64,000 bases of DNA from Pythium myriotylum (Eukaryota; Oomycota; Peronosporomycetes; Pythiales; Pythiaceae), in assembly GCA_023091665.1 (NCBI GenBank), contig JALJCQ010000004.1, positions 2,418,001 through 2,482,000 on the forward strand, written 5' to 3'. Every line of letters starts with the position of its first letter. Position 1 is the stretch's first letter. The notes below the pieces were generated by a model. The model did not search any database. It was not told the origin of the DNA and saw nothing but the letters and a program-made list of their open reading frames with translations. The position numbers were made by a program, and so were the translations under genes. Below are positions 1 through 9,739 of this stretch, in pieces.

Positions 1-15
1 CCCAGCATTTAGATC

Positions 16-38
16 CCTGCGGAAGGGTCTTCCGCAGG
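16..38. repeat. perfect 10-bp hairpin
   Basis: CCTGCGGAAG, a GGT loop, then CTTCCGCAGG form a perfect inverted repeat just upstream of the first gene. The role is unknown; it could be a terminator of an upstream gene or a mobile-element scar. Confidence 0.5.
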
Positions 39-190
39 CCCCAGCACTGCCACCACTCACGGCATCTCCACGCACAACGCTCACAACGAAGCACAAGAGC
101 TTGACGGCGATCGCCGGTTCCCGCGTGTCGTTTCAATCCAATGCAGAGTCCCAGGAAGCACTCCCAACAGCAACACTTCAATCCGAAGGT

Positions 191-2452
191 ATGTCTTCCA
201 TTCCACGGCTGAGTCCGGAGAGAATCAGTCCGAACTCAGTGGTCGCTGATCCTTCTCGGTACACCTTGCTGAAGATCGGTCGCTTTATTGGCGGCAAATA
301 CCTTGTATTGACAGTGTTTTGTGGCCATGGTATAACGAACCCGTATGGATTTGACGTGGTCGCGCTAGACCCGGAAACACAAGTCGAATTTCGGTTGAGC
401 ATAACGAAGGAGATGACGCACCTTCTACTAGAAACCATTAGTTCGTTGTCCATGGCCGAGCGCACAGCCGCAGCGGCTGGCACGAATCTGTCAATGGAGC
501 TTATTGCGAGTTGTATCTGCGATCATATTCGCTACGCGAGAATGGGTTGCAGCGAAATGGTTTTTCTCGTCGCAACGACGGAAAGACAGGGTAGTTTGGG
601 TGTGGACATACTAACCTGCGAAGACGACAACTTTCAAACGAGCACTCAAGCTTCAACCAGCGATAACATGAGATTGTTATTGGACGCCCAGTATCCGGCA
701 ATGGCGTTCTGTCTCCACCAGCATGCGCACATTGTGTTGGATGGCGACAAGGTGAGGCGTTTGCACATCTTCGCCAGCACGCGACCGCAGCAGTCTTGTG
801 AAGCAAGAATGGTCAGCATCGCACAGAGTACATTATTTGGCCCCCCTCTTGCCAGTACAAACGTCCCTGAGTTTAATGGGTTAGTGAACTACCAACTGTT
901 GGACGGTATGGACGTTGAAATCGAGTGCGATCAGCTCCAGCTGAGTGTGAATGACTTGATCCACCAGTTAGAGGTGAATCACATTGAGGTAGAATCGGAG
1001 CCACGTGAAAGACTCAGTCTGGACCGCATGATCGTGTTATCCTTACAGTATCTACACATTGCAACACTCGAAGATGGTCGTCAAGGCATAACTCTGTCGA
1101 CATCACGACCCAATAACTGGAGCTGCGACAGTAAATCTCCGTGCCGACCAGTGTCTACATCGCTTCACCAGAACCCGGATACGAGACCTTGGGCATGCCG
1201 TTACCGACGAGCTGAACCAGAAGACGATGCAAAATCCATACTGCAGACTGGAATGCTGTGGCGTGGGACGTATCTCTTTGCATGCGCGACGCTGTTATGT
1301 CCAGGAATCATTGACAAAGAGTCGGGCAAAACGTTGCGGGACACAAGAGATGAGCTGCTTGTTCTCAATGTATATAATGCTTCGACCGGACGGAGCTCCG
1401 AACGAACACTAGACGGTGACCAGGTTGACGAGTTTTCCCAGAAACTTGGCCAGTGGCAGTGTTCCATCGGCTCGACGCCAGCTCTGGTAGCGTTTGTCAA
1501 AATACTCTTGCTGCGGATGCGACTCGACATCGACTTGAAAGGACACGAAATTATTTCGTTTCCTTCCCTAGATCCGCGGTATCACAATGCCGGGTTGGGT
1601 GGTCGCTCCAGTCCCCTAGCGGCTTCCCGTCGAAGCTCTCCAACGAAGAAAACAACCCAAGCTGTGTTGGATTCTCTTTCTAAGAAGAAATCAGCCGATA
1701 ATGAGCTGCAGCGTTTAACTGTCGCCGCCATCGTGATTCAGGCAGCAAGCAGAGTGTTTCTGAGGCGACTGCAAGAGAGAAGGCACGCACAGGAGCAAGC
1801 GAGTGAACACGGTCGATCGTCAATCGTGATGACTTTGCCGAGTGTGGTGCTCGCGTTCATTAGAAGGCGAGCAGTTAAGCGCATCCAACTTGCATGTCGA
1901 GATTACGCCAGCCGTCTCGCTCGCCGGAAACGGGCACAGCACGATCTAAGCGGACTCTCTATCAAGACGCCTCGATCGCTGACTCCAACGACTAGGACTA
2001 AGAGTCGACTGGGTTTGGAAACTGTACGCCACCCCCAAGAAACGATGCCCTTGAGCGACAATACAGCATTTCAAGTGCATGCTGTTGGCGGAATCGACGG
2101 TACTCCATGCGAAGACGGCGACGAAGACTCCATGGAAGACGAAGAGGACGAATGGCCTCGACACGTCGATAGGTTGGGCTCTCTTGAGGAAGGGGATTGC
2201 GAAGACGAGCCTGAACACCAGATCCGTGTCTCTCTTGCTGACTCGCAATCAACAGATAATGCCATCTGGATAAAACATGAATCGAAGGTAGACGCAAACG
2301 AGCCCAGGACGACTCGGAGATTTGGAAGAAAGGTTGGCGTGCACTATGTATTCCAGAAACTCCACGCAGCCGAAACATCAGTCGAAAATGTAGTCGAATC
2401 TCGAATTATCGGTCTACAAGGAGAGTTGGTGGATAAGGCTCTATTGCTTTGA
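191..2452 (+). CDS. IQ-motif protein of unknown function
   Basis: A long open frame is open from position 101, but the first in-frame ATG is at 191, which gives about 753 residues. I do not recognise the family. Two basic IQ-like calmodulin-binding segments are visible in the second half (VIQAASRVFLRRLQERR at about nt 1735-1785, and IQLACRDYASRLARRKR at about nt 1885-1935). They are followed by a Ser/Thr-rich stretch and a strongly acidic run (DEDSMEDEEDEW, about nt 2120-2155). The N-terminal 500 residues look globular. No signal peptide or membrane segment is seen. The open frame upstream of 191 could mean a 5' exon or a different start. Calmodulin binding is inferred from the motifs only. 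Confidence 0.6.
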   Translation: MSSIPRLSPERISPNSVVADPSRYTLLKIGRFIGGKYLVLTVFCGHGITNPYGFDVVALDPETQVEFRLSITKEMTHLLLETISSLSMAERTAAAAGTNLSMELIASCICDHIRYARMGCSEMVFLVATTERQGSLGVDILTCEDDNFQTSTQASTSDNMRLLLDAQYPAMAFCLHQHAHIVLDGDKVRRLHIFASTRPQQSCEARMVSIAQSTLFGPPLASTNVPEFNGLVNYQLLDGMDVEIECDQLQLSVNDLIHQLEVNHIEVESEPRERLSLDRMIVLSLQYLHIATLEDGRQGITLSTSRPNNWSCDSKSPCRPVSTSLHQNPDTRPWACRYRRAEPEDDAKSILQTGMLWRGTYLFACATLLCPGIIDKESGKTLRDTRDELLVLNVYNASTGRSSERTLDGDQVDEFSQKLGQWQCSIGSTPALVAFVKILLLRMRLDIDLKGHEIISFPSLDPRYHNAGLGGRSSPLAASRRSSPTKKTTQAVLDSLSKKKSADNELQRLTVAAIVIQAASRVFLRRLQERRHAQEQASEHGRSSIVMTLPSVVLAFIRRRAVKRIQLACRDYASRLARRKRAQHDLSGLSIKTPRSLTPTTRTKSRLGLETVRHPQETMPLSDNTAFQVHAVGGIDGTPCEDGDEDSMEDEEDEWPRHVDRLGSLEEGDCEDEPEHQIRVSLADSQSTDNAIWIKHESKVDANEPRTTRRFGRKVGVHYVFQKLHAAETSVENVVESRIIGLQGELVDKALLL

Positions 2453-3042
2453 CTGCTTCACGAAGATCTGCTCCCATTATCGTGTGAGCTAGAAACAATT
2501 GCATTGGCACGCGTCTGGTTTCTGAAAGTGCGGTATGTGCGAAAGTGCTCGATATTACGACCCAACGACCGAAGATTCGCTTCGAAGCTCCATTACACTG
2601 AGGAATTGGATCATCGTTCGATCATGAACTAAAGACCCGATTGCCCGTCTCCGTGGGGCGCGATTCGTCATGAGACGCGGATTCGAAGAGCTGATTCACG
2701 GAGCAGAGCCACTCACGGAGCAGAGCCACTCGCTTCTCGCCCTTAGAGGATTTTTTTTTAAAGCAACGATTTTCGTGCTTCTGGAAGGACTAGATGTAGT
2801 GACTGTGCCAATTGAATGAGCTTGCCGATGCAGATGATCATGCTATAGCGTCTACTGGAAGGTGTGCCCCAAAGTTTGTCTCGAGAAGAAAAGAGCCAAC
2901 TTGGGTGGCACTATCGTTTCAGTCATCACTACTAGATAGGAGAAGAGGGCCTCAATAACGCGATCAGTGCCGAGGGACTACGGTCACAACCCTGATTATG
3001 TTGGAGAGGAATACTCTCATTCGAATGCGTGTTGTCCAGCTC
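2453..3042. other. intergenic stretch, no gene seen
   Basis: No coding region is supported. It contains a 17-bp direct repeat in tandem (CACGGAGCAGAGCCACT, two copies at about 2696-2730) and a short T-run near 2752. Otherwise I see nothing here. Confidence 0.5.
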
Positions 3043-3228
3043 TCAAAGCCCGTGGTATCGTGGGATTCTCCATATAACCGACTGCGTACACAATGGCAAA
3101 AACGAGTCCACCGACGCCAACAATGGAGAAATTCCTGCATTCCCAGTCTCAGCAGCAACTGTAGTAGCATCATACAGTACGTCCCAGCTTGCCGCATGAG
3201 GACCAGCGAATACCAACACTTGCTGCAT
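3043..3228 (-). pseudogene. fragment of GPI-anchored secreted protein paralogue
   Basis: Read on the minus strand, this stretch encodes HAASWDVLYDATTVAAE and ITPLLASVDS-like segments. They are nearly identical, in protein and in DNA, to the interior of the secreted protein gene at 12027-12953 (HAASWDVLYDAAAAVAAE, PLLASVDSYM). The similarity covers about 40 residues and then breaks off into unrelated sequence and a stop. No signal peptide or C-terminal anchor is present. I read it as a truncated, inactivated duplicate about 9 kb from the intact copy. Confidence 0.7.
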
Positions 3229-3320
3229 ACAGAGTCTGCGTTAGGCTTTGTCGAATCCCGATTTACCTCTTCAGGAGCAACTAAGACTTCTCTCGGTGAG
3301 TGCCTTCGTCTGTATTTTCA

Positions 3321-3573
3321 TCATTGAACAAGATTGCCTCCGCGGCCGAAGCCGCCAGTCACATCTTCGTAGATGTCGCCAACTGGCATGTTCTCGGAGC
3401 ATGTCTCGAACAGACTTGAGCAGCGACGCAGTTTTAACAATTGGGAGCCGAGGCTCGTTAGCTTCATTCTCCACAAGGTCGGGCGTCGAGATCGGACCAG
3501 TGTATGGGATGAATGCGAGGCCGCGGCTATTCTGAGCCCATAGCTTCCGAAGAAAACATACGAGGGACAGCAC
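3321..3573 (-). pseudogene. frameshifted relic of unknown protein
   Basis: Two minus-strand frames look protein-like and join across a frame change. The first reads AFIPYTGPISTPDLVENEA and LLKSVRDMLRE, and the second continues as NMPVGDIYEDVTGGFGRGG. The family is not recognised. The frame switch, near nt 3400, and the lack of a clear start or stop suggest a decayed gene. It may belong to the same degraded region as the secreted-protein fragment next to it. Confidence 0.3.
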
Positions 3574-4074
3574 CTACTGACAATCGAGTATCCCGAACTT
3601 ATTTGTGACCGGGAGTTTGTAGTCAAATCCATCTCTTTCAAGAGATGGATATGATGCAACAGGTTGATTAAAATCAACCTCTTGACTCATACTAACTCGA
3701 TGAAAGGAAAGGAACAGAAGTTAGTTCATTCTTTATCATCGGACGCTAGATCATATCTCGGAATCACGAACAACCGAATCACAACCAAGAATACAAGATA
3801 TCTTCCACCCCAAGATTCCTGATATGATGGTATTTGACTGGATATACTCTGCAAACACAGCGATTTGCGTGGGCAGAACCTCGCAGAGATTGATCATGTT
3901 ACGGTCTCGCGTGGCTGATCAAGCAAAATACGCTTCTCCATTTGCTGGTGTCGGAGTTGAGACAACTGTAGCAGTGTCGAGAATTGCTTTGGTGTTTTGC
4001 AGTAATGCCTACGAGCTCATCGCGTCAGATCTTCTCAGTATTTGAGTGGGGTTGGGTTCTATAGTCCTACCTGC
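3574..4074. other. AT-richer intergenic stretch
   Basis: No convincing coding region or RNA gene is seen. It contains a short inverted repeat around ATCCATCTCTTTCAAGAGATGGAT (about 3629-3652). It lies beyond the 3' end of the sorting-nexin-like gene. Confidence 0.4.
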
Positions 4075-5627
4075 TTATCGTCTACTTGGTTCTTTATATA
4101 TTCTCGCCAAATGCTGGCGGACTGTATCCACAACGGTACGTTCAGTCGTTCCATCAACATACATTTTCAACTGATTGTGACCGACCTTTTTCGTCAGCTG
4201 GCTTTGCGCGCAAGCGAAATGATTTATAGCCTCCGTCAAAATCGTCGCTGTTTGGGTACTGTTTGAAGCCAAAGAGCTTTGGAAGTCGCCGAGAAAGACA
4301 AACTATAGTAGACTCCTTACCGAAAGCGATTGATCTCCTCAGCAAGCAGAGCTTTTCCAATTAGCTCTACTGCTTGTTTAGCTCGACGTTGATTCGTATC
4401 AAGTTGACTTTGCGACGGACTATCGCTGCCACTACGGAAGCGAGAAGCAAAACTTGACGCGGCATTCACCACGGATGTCTTGGTGGCACTCGGCTGCTGG
4501 GTTGCTTGTGATATTGCTACTTCTCGCTGAGCTAAGAGTTCCCTCATGCCCTTGACCTGACCACTAAGGTACCGTAGACTTTCGTACAAAATGAGCTCGT
4601 AAATAGTCGGATCGTGTGAAGCATTTTGAGCCCAGTCGCCGACGACAGCAGCTAGAAAAGGAATTGGAGTCCAAAGTAAGGCCCTCGTTACATGGCTCGA
4701 ATTGCATCGCAATCCGTACTTGTCGTCTTTAATGCTGACAATAGCTCCACATCGCGAGCTGCCGATGTGGTTTCAGACGCGTTCCAGCTATTGAAGAGGG
4801 AGAACATCACGCTTACGTCCTTCGACTTTGTCAAGCTTTTCTCCCAGAGACGCTACACCGCGAGAAAACGGTTTAGTGTGGGCTAACGCATATCGACATT
4901 GGCAACCCACTTTCGCGCAAGCCGTAAGCTCGACAATGATCTTTTCTTGCTGATCAACTTGTCGCCTGAACAGAGCCATGGTGCTGTACGCAAGACTATT
5001 AGTGAGCAGACACTCTCAAGAATGGAGTTTTTAAACAAAGCCTGACTTTTCGCCGCTCTGCCAGATCGTTTGCGCTGCGATGCGCTTGATCCATCGCTTG
5101 TGCCCCACGCCTCCATTTTCCACGAGTGAAGGGTCCTATAAGACGCTTTTTATTAAGTACCATACCTCGTCAGAGTGTCCAGATACATCGTACCTTCTTA
5201 ATCACTTCCCACTCCTTGTCATCTGACTTCGACAAGAAGCTTGCAACCGCTGAGTCACCGCGTAAGTATGGTGACGCCATGACTTGTTGCAGGAAAAGGC
5301 TAAGTCCGCGGATACGGCTCTGGATGAACGACTCGCTCTGCAGCAAGTTCTTCTCGGGTAGCGATGGGATCAGCATGCCAACGTAGCGCGCACGAAGCAC
5401 GGACTGGAGCCATTCGAAATCACTACGATAACGCCTTTAGCGACCAGCCAAACTTTAGTCATACCTGGCATAAAACCAAGCACTTGCCTGAAGCGACGCC
5501 GCACACGGATGCTGCTGCGGGGCTCGGTAATGAGAAATGTTGTGTGCTTCTTCAGGTACGCGCCGCGCGCCTCAGGCTCGCCCACCGTGAGAGTCACAGG
5601 CACTCGCACGCTTTCCTCACACCACCG
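4075..5627 (-). CDS. PX-BAR sorting-nexin-like protein (multi-exon)
   Basis: The N-terminal part is a phosphoinositide-binding PX domain: VRRRF, then SDFEWL after splicing, then PSLPEK and a conserved helix ending in VASFLS. Exon 1 (to 5488) joins exon 2 (5422-5194) through a 65-bp intron with a GC donor (CAG/GCAAGT) and a GTAG acceptor; splicing restores the family signature RRRFSDFEWL. Later exons encode a helical region resembling the BAR/Vps5 domain: SLFNSWNASETTSAARD, YESLRYLSGQVKGMRELL, and a last part with AINHFACAQSQL ending at 4075. Clear later introns include GTAAGG at about 4318 and an acceptor CTTTTCTAG at 4653. The exon joins between 5194 and 4800 are not fully resolved, and the first exon may lie upstream of 5627, where an acceptor (CTCTCTCTAG) is visible. 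Predicted role: endosomal membrane trafficking. Confidence 0.65.
5423..5487 (-). other. GC-AG intron in the PX domain
   Basis: The donor is GCAAGT directly after CAG and the acceptor is TATCGTAG. Removing these 65 bases joins TTCAG to TGATTTCGAATGG and recreates the invariant PX-domain sequence RRRFSDFEW. Non-canonical GC donors are known in eukaryotes but are a small minority. Confidence 0.75.
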
Positions 5628-5964
5628 CTAGAGAGAGAGGTTCATCGCTGAGTCTCCGTTGTTTGCTTTTCTAGGAAGATACGAACTTGATGCTCACCAG
5701 GATCAAACGTCATGACAGACTCCTCGCAAACTTTAGTGGCGCGGATCGCGGCGGCTAGCGCAGCCGATGTGAACTCGTCGCGCGTGGCGCTACCGCTGAG
5801 GAACTGCATTCTCCGAGCCAGAGATTTTCTTTCTGTGCTTTCGGAGCCAGCGGAAACATTCGACAAAAGAAGATTTTTGTGACATTGACAGTATTGAGCC
5901 TTTTCGTACACTTCAACGACGTCATACAGTGAACGGGGTGGCACCGAAACCTGCGACGTGTATG

Positions 5965-8526
5965 CTAGATCACAACAGATTGGGGCTTCAATAATGCGCA
6001 AAGCTGATGAAATTGCGTCGCGTGGCTTGGAGCCTCGGCAGCTATTGAGAGCACGGACTTGCTCGAAGGCGCGGTGTGATCCTCGTGATGGATAAGGCTC
6101 CTCCGTTGGCGAGGAAGAACACTGGCAAGTCCACCAGCAAACACCTGGAGAATCCTGAAGCGCCCAGTCGTCTTCTGCCACGCACCATCAAACTCTTCAC
6201 TTCTATCCACCAGAGCGTCAGTCGACCATTCGCGGAAATCCTTCTCTCGTGTTGCACGTTTCAGCGCCTGGTGTTCTTGGTCCATCATATCGAACCTTTC
6301 GTCAGAGAACTGGCGGGTAAGGACAGCCTTGTATCGGTCTACGAGGGCGCTAAACTCTTTTCCGTTGAGCTTCGCAAAATCGTGAGGAAGAACTGGAGGA
6401 GACCGTGCCAGCAAGTGCACCGGTGGAGATGTTATTCCGGGACTGTCACCCAACTCAAGAACATCCCCCGCGTGAGTCAATCCTTTCTGGAGAGTCTCGA
6501 CGAATGCCGCGAGACTTCTTCCAAGAGACTCCAGCGCTACATCCAACTCTTCGTGGCGCAGGGTTGTGAGCAAACTGTTGACAAATGACCCGAGCTCCAC
6601 AATAAACTCGAGGATACCCGTCTTCGATGCTGCGCACGATCTGTCTGGTGATTCGTACACGACGGAACCGCTCCCATCTGGCGCTGTGTCCATCGAAGTG
6701 ACTCGAAACGCATTGGCAACATCATCGCGAAGTTCCTTAATTTGAGCAATCTGGGTCATCGGCACGAGTCCGCCAAAGTTTGTGCGGATTATCTGTATAA
6801 GATTGTCGACGGGAGTGGCGATCCAGTGGAAGATCGCCAGGCACAACCACCATGACTCGCTTGGACGAGTTGATTCAGGCTCATTCAACTCTTCGAGGAA
6901 CTTGCGAATACGGACACGCTTCTCCGTAAACCATCCAGACGTCGCGAAGATGGACGAGACCGAGTCGTCGTGGTTTCTGGTTGCTCCTGGCGGCTGCACT
7001 TCATGCCCAATTTCTTCAATAAGCCTTGAGTGGGACTTGATGTAGCTTTTCAAATTGCGGAACGTCACGGCGAAGTGGCCGTTCTGGAGTTGGTTGAAAA
7101 AGTCAGTGAGTGCAGTTTCAAGTAGAGCACCTCCATTCCATGTTATCCACAGCTTCTCGCCCGCATCCGAGTTGGATTTTAGCGCGGGAGGTATCAGAGA
7201 TGCTTCTTTCGAGAAATACAAGTCACCGTCGAAACTGACACCCACAAGCGACTGACGCCACATTGGATGGACGCGGTCCAAGATTTGGAACAATGTGTCC
7301 TTTGCACCTTCGCAAGGAAGGCAGCAGAGGTGAAAGTCTTGCAGTCCCAAATGGAAAAATCGCACGCGGGCAGCCACAGTCTTCGCGCCGTGGCGATGGA
7401 GACCAATGGAGAATGCCCAACTGGAATCGAGGAGCTTGGAGAGCGCAGTGAGGCTGCCCATTGTGGCAACCTGAGTAAAATTGTCGACCAAGTCATCCCA
7501 TGCTGACGAGAGCGAGGCACTGTTAGCAACATACGGGGCCATCGCTCGCATCGCACGCGTGATCTGCGGCGTCGTCAAACCGCTCGCACACAAGCCTACC
7601 GTGACGTCGAAGCATAAACGGTCCGTGATTTCACCTCGATACAGCTCACCGTTGAAGGCCCCGTCAGCCTCGACCGTTCCAAACATGGCAGTGTCTAGGT
7701 CGTCGGGGGTATTCGATGGGTCCGACGATCTCTGCACTGCGATGGAGTGCGGTTGCCAAAGCCCCGCTCCGAAGAGCAAGCCAGCGATTCCACTGGGGAT
7801 TTCAAAGCGACCTGGCTTCTTCAGCGAGTGGTCTTCCTGAGCTGGGTCCTTGGTCTGCGGTCCTTCATCGCCGCTGCCCGACTCCAGACGGCGCTGCCTC
7901 TTGCTCTTGTCTTTGTCCACGGCCGCCGCGCCGAGGCGTTGCATCCCGACGCTGCTGTCGACGGCCATGAGATATCGCGGGAAGAAGGTCTGCTTCTCGC
8001 GCACTGAGGCCGCGTCGTACTCGGCCCACTTGATCGGGTGCTGCAGGCGGTGGTGCTGCAGGTACTGGTCGGTGCGGAAGACGCCCTTGAAGTACTTGAA
8101 GTTGGTCGTGGCGCGGCGCTTCGCTCCGGCCTTGGGCTCGCGACCGAAGTGCTTGCAGAACAAGCAGAGCACGGCGGCCACGCGGCCCGTCGACGGGTCA
8201 TGCGCCACGACCTCGAGCCCGAACTTGAGCGCGTGGGAGGCCTGGAAGGCCACGGGCCGGCGCGCGTTCGTCGGCGCTGCGGGCCGCGCTTCGGCAACGA
8301 CGGCTGCGCTCGGCGGCTCGTCGCCCGCGCCGCCGGTCTCCGCGTCCGTGTCGCTGCCCGCGTTCTCGCGCTCGGCGTCTCCTGTGGCGCTGCTCGCCGC
8401 CGCCGCCTCCTCCTTGGGCTCGGCGACCGTCATGCGCACCCCGGGAACGCCTGGATGTGGAGATCGCTGTTTACGAGAGCGCTCCGGTACGGATTCTTCC
8501 GTAATTTTCAGGTGGTAATTTTTCAC
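5965..8526 (-). CDS. BED/hAT-transposase-derived zinc-finger protein
   Basis: A single 853-codon open frame. Residues 1-90 are low-complexity Ala/Glu-rich. Next comes a zinc-finger-like CLFC...H..QHH module (about residues 118-165) of the BED-related type that precedes hAT-like transposases in oomycetes. The central part keeps the hAT-like landmarks SSWAFSIGL, RVRFFHLGLQDFHL and LVGVSFDG. The block that in family members reads like WCGLHQLDL is replaced by WITWNGGALLETALTDFF, so an insertion-competent enzyme is unlikely. No terminal inverted repeats were found around it. I read it as a domesticated or decaying transposase gene. What it does is unknown; DNA binding is an inference from the finger. 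Confidence 0.6.
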   Translation of the reverse strand: MKNYHLKITEESVPERSRKQRSPHPGVPGVRMTVAEPKEEAAAASSATGDAERENAGSDTDAETGGAGDEPPSAAVVAEARPAAPTNARRPVAFQASHALKFGLEVVAHDPSTGRVAAVLCLFCKHFGREPKAGAKRRATTNFKYFKGVFRTDQYLQHHRLQHPIKWAEYDAASVREKQTFFPRYLMAVDSSVGMQRLGAAAVDKDKSKRQRRLESGSGDEGPQTKDPAQEDHSLKKPGRFEIPSGIAGLLFGAGLWQPHSIAVQRSSDPSNTPDDLDTAMFGTVEADGAFNGELYRGEITDRLCFDVTVGLCASGLTTPQITRAMRAMAPYVANSASLSSAWDDLVDNFTQVATMGSLTALSKLLDSSWAFSIGLHRHGAKTVAARVRFFHLGLQDFHLCCLPCEGAKDTLFQILDRVHPMWRQSLVGVSFDGDLYFSKEASLIPPALKSNSDAGEKLWITWNGGALLETALTDFFNQLQNGHFAVTFRNLKSYIKSHSRLIEEIGHEVQPPGATRNHDDSVSSIFATSGWFTEKRVRIRKFLEELNEPESTRPSESWWLCLAIFHWIATPVDNLIQIIRTNFGGLVPMTQIAQIKELRDDVANAFRVTSMDTAPDGSGSVVYESPDRSCAASKTGILEFIVELGSFVNSLLTTLRHEELDVALESLGRSLAAFVETLQKGLTHAGDVLELGDSPGITSPPVHLLARSPPVLPHDFAKLNGKEFSALVDRYKAVLTRQFSDERFDMMDQEHQALKRATREKDFREWSTDALVDRSEEFDGAWQKTTGRFRILQVFAGGLASVLPRQRRSLIHHEDHTAPSSKSVLSIAAEAPSHATQFHQLCALLKPQSVVI

Positions 8527-8643
8527 AGCGAGGCGTCTTCAACGACGCCACGAGTCCGCATGACGAGAGAAGCTCATTCTCTTCTTCGTACATATCCAGT
8601 CTGTTTGTCGTTTTCACTACCACTGCTACTAGTACTAGCGTCT

Positions 8644-8772
8644 GCGCACACGCGAGTGAACAACGCCGGTCACATGGTGTCGACGAACCAGCCAGTGGTG
8701 TCGTGGGTGTTGATTGACAAGTTCTTCAAGGGCGAACTGAACAATGCTGATTTGAATCCCTTCGAGATGTGA
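8644..8772 (+). pseudogene. C-terminal relic of serine carboxypeptidase (S10)
   Basis: The plus strand reads NNAGHMVSTNQP followed by a DKFFKGELNNADL tail and a stop at 8772. Peptidase family S10 ends with AGHMVP.DQP around the catalytic His, so this matches the last exon of a serine carboxypeptidase. Nothing upstream encodes the Ser or Asp regions. The fragment lies in the promoter side of the minus-strand zinc-finger gene, so it is most likely a relic. A last exon of a gene broken by rearrangement is the alternative. Confidence 0.55.
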
Positions 8773-9739
8773 CGAGCAAGTGCTGTTCGTCAAGTGGTTC
8801 TCTCGTGAGAGTAAAGTAACAAGCCACGCACCGAGCGGTGACAGGGGTCTGCAAACGGACGGCATAACCTTAGAACTTCGTCAACGATCACACAAAACAA
8901 CGATTCTCTCGACTTGCTGAAATAAATAATCATACTCTTCTTCATAACATATCCATCCTACTGCTCGTCTTTCTCTATCTTTCTCAGTTGGCACGCGTCT
9001 GCAAACACGTCCACTGCCTCGCGACCGTCTCGCTCCCGACTCGCTCCCGACTCGACGACCCACGTCCTCATCCTGTCCAGACACACAACGAAACGGAGTG
9101 GGAGAAAACAAACAAACGAACACGAGCCAATCCAGAGAGACAAAGCGCGCAAGGCGCCAAACACCACTCAACGACGTCTCGACAGACGCACCAGCGACGC
9201 CCACAGCCAGCAAAACCACGAGCCCACGTGTGGAGCGATGCGAGACCAGCGACTGGACTCCGCGGGACACCCGAGCGTCTTCGCGGCGAGGAGACGCCTC
9301 CGGTCTTCTCACAAAGGAGCATGACTCCGAGCTTCTCACCCGCCAACGCCATGGGCTTGCCACGTCCACCAGCCGCCTTCGCAGTCTCGTTTGGCCATCG
9401 CCGCATCCGCCAACTCGTCGTCGCCGACTGCTGTCGCTCGGTCGCGTCTCGTTCCCGTCGCCAAGTGTGCTCGGCCCGGCCCGCGCACCCCCTCGCTATC
9501 TCGCTCGCGCCTCCCACTCTCTTGCATCTCATAGCGTCTCGTCACTTGGTTCTGGCAGCAGGCGCGCGACTCGGCTCGGCTCGGCACTGCGCATGCATAA
9601 TGCAATCTGATCGCGCCATAGACGCCGCATGCGCTCGTGGTCATGTGCCTGCCTGCCTGCCCGCTGCCTTCGTTCCTTCGTTCCTTCGTTGCTGCTGGAT
9701 GGACAGTCTGTCGATCACCGGGGAGGATCCAAGCACCAC
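8773..9739. other. GC-rich stretch, no supported gene
   Basis: Several long open frames exist on both strands but have the biased Arg/Ser/His composition of shadow frames in GC-rich DNA. A 35-bp stretch near 8928-8975 (ATACTCTTCTTC...CATATCCA) resembles 8575-8615 upstream of the zinc-finger gene, so part of this region is duplicated. If the acidic gene to the right is spliced at its 3' end, its last exon would be here. Confidence 0.4.
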
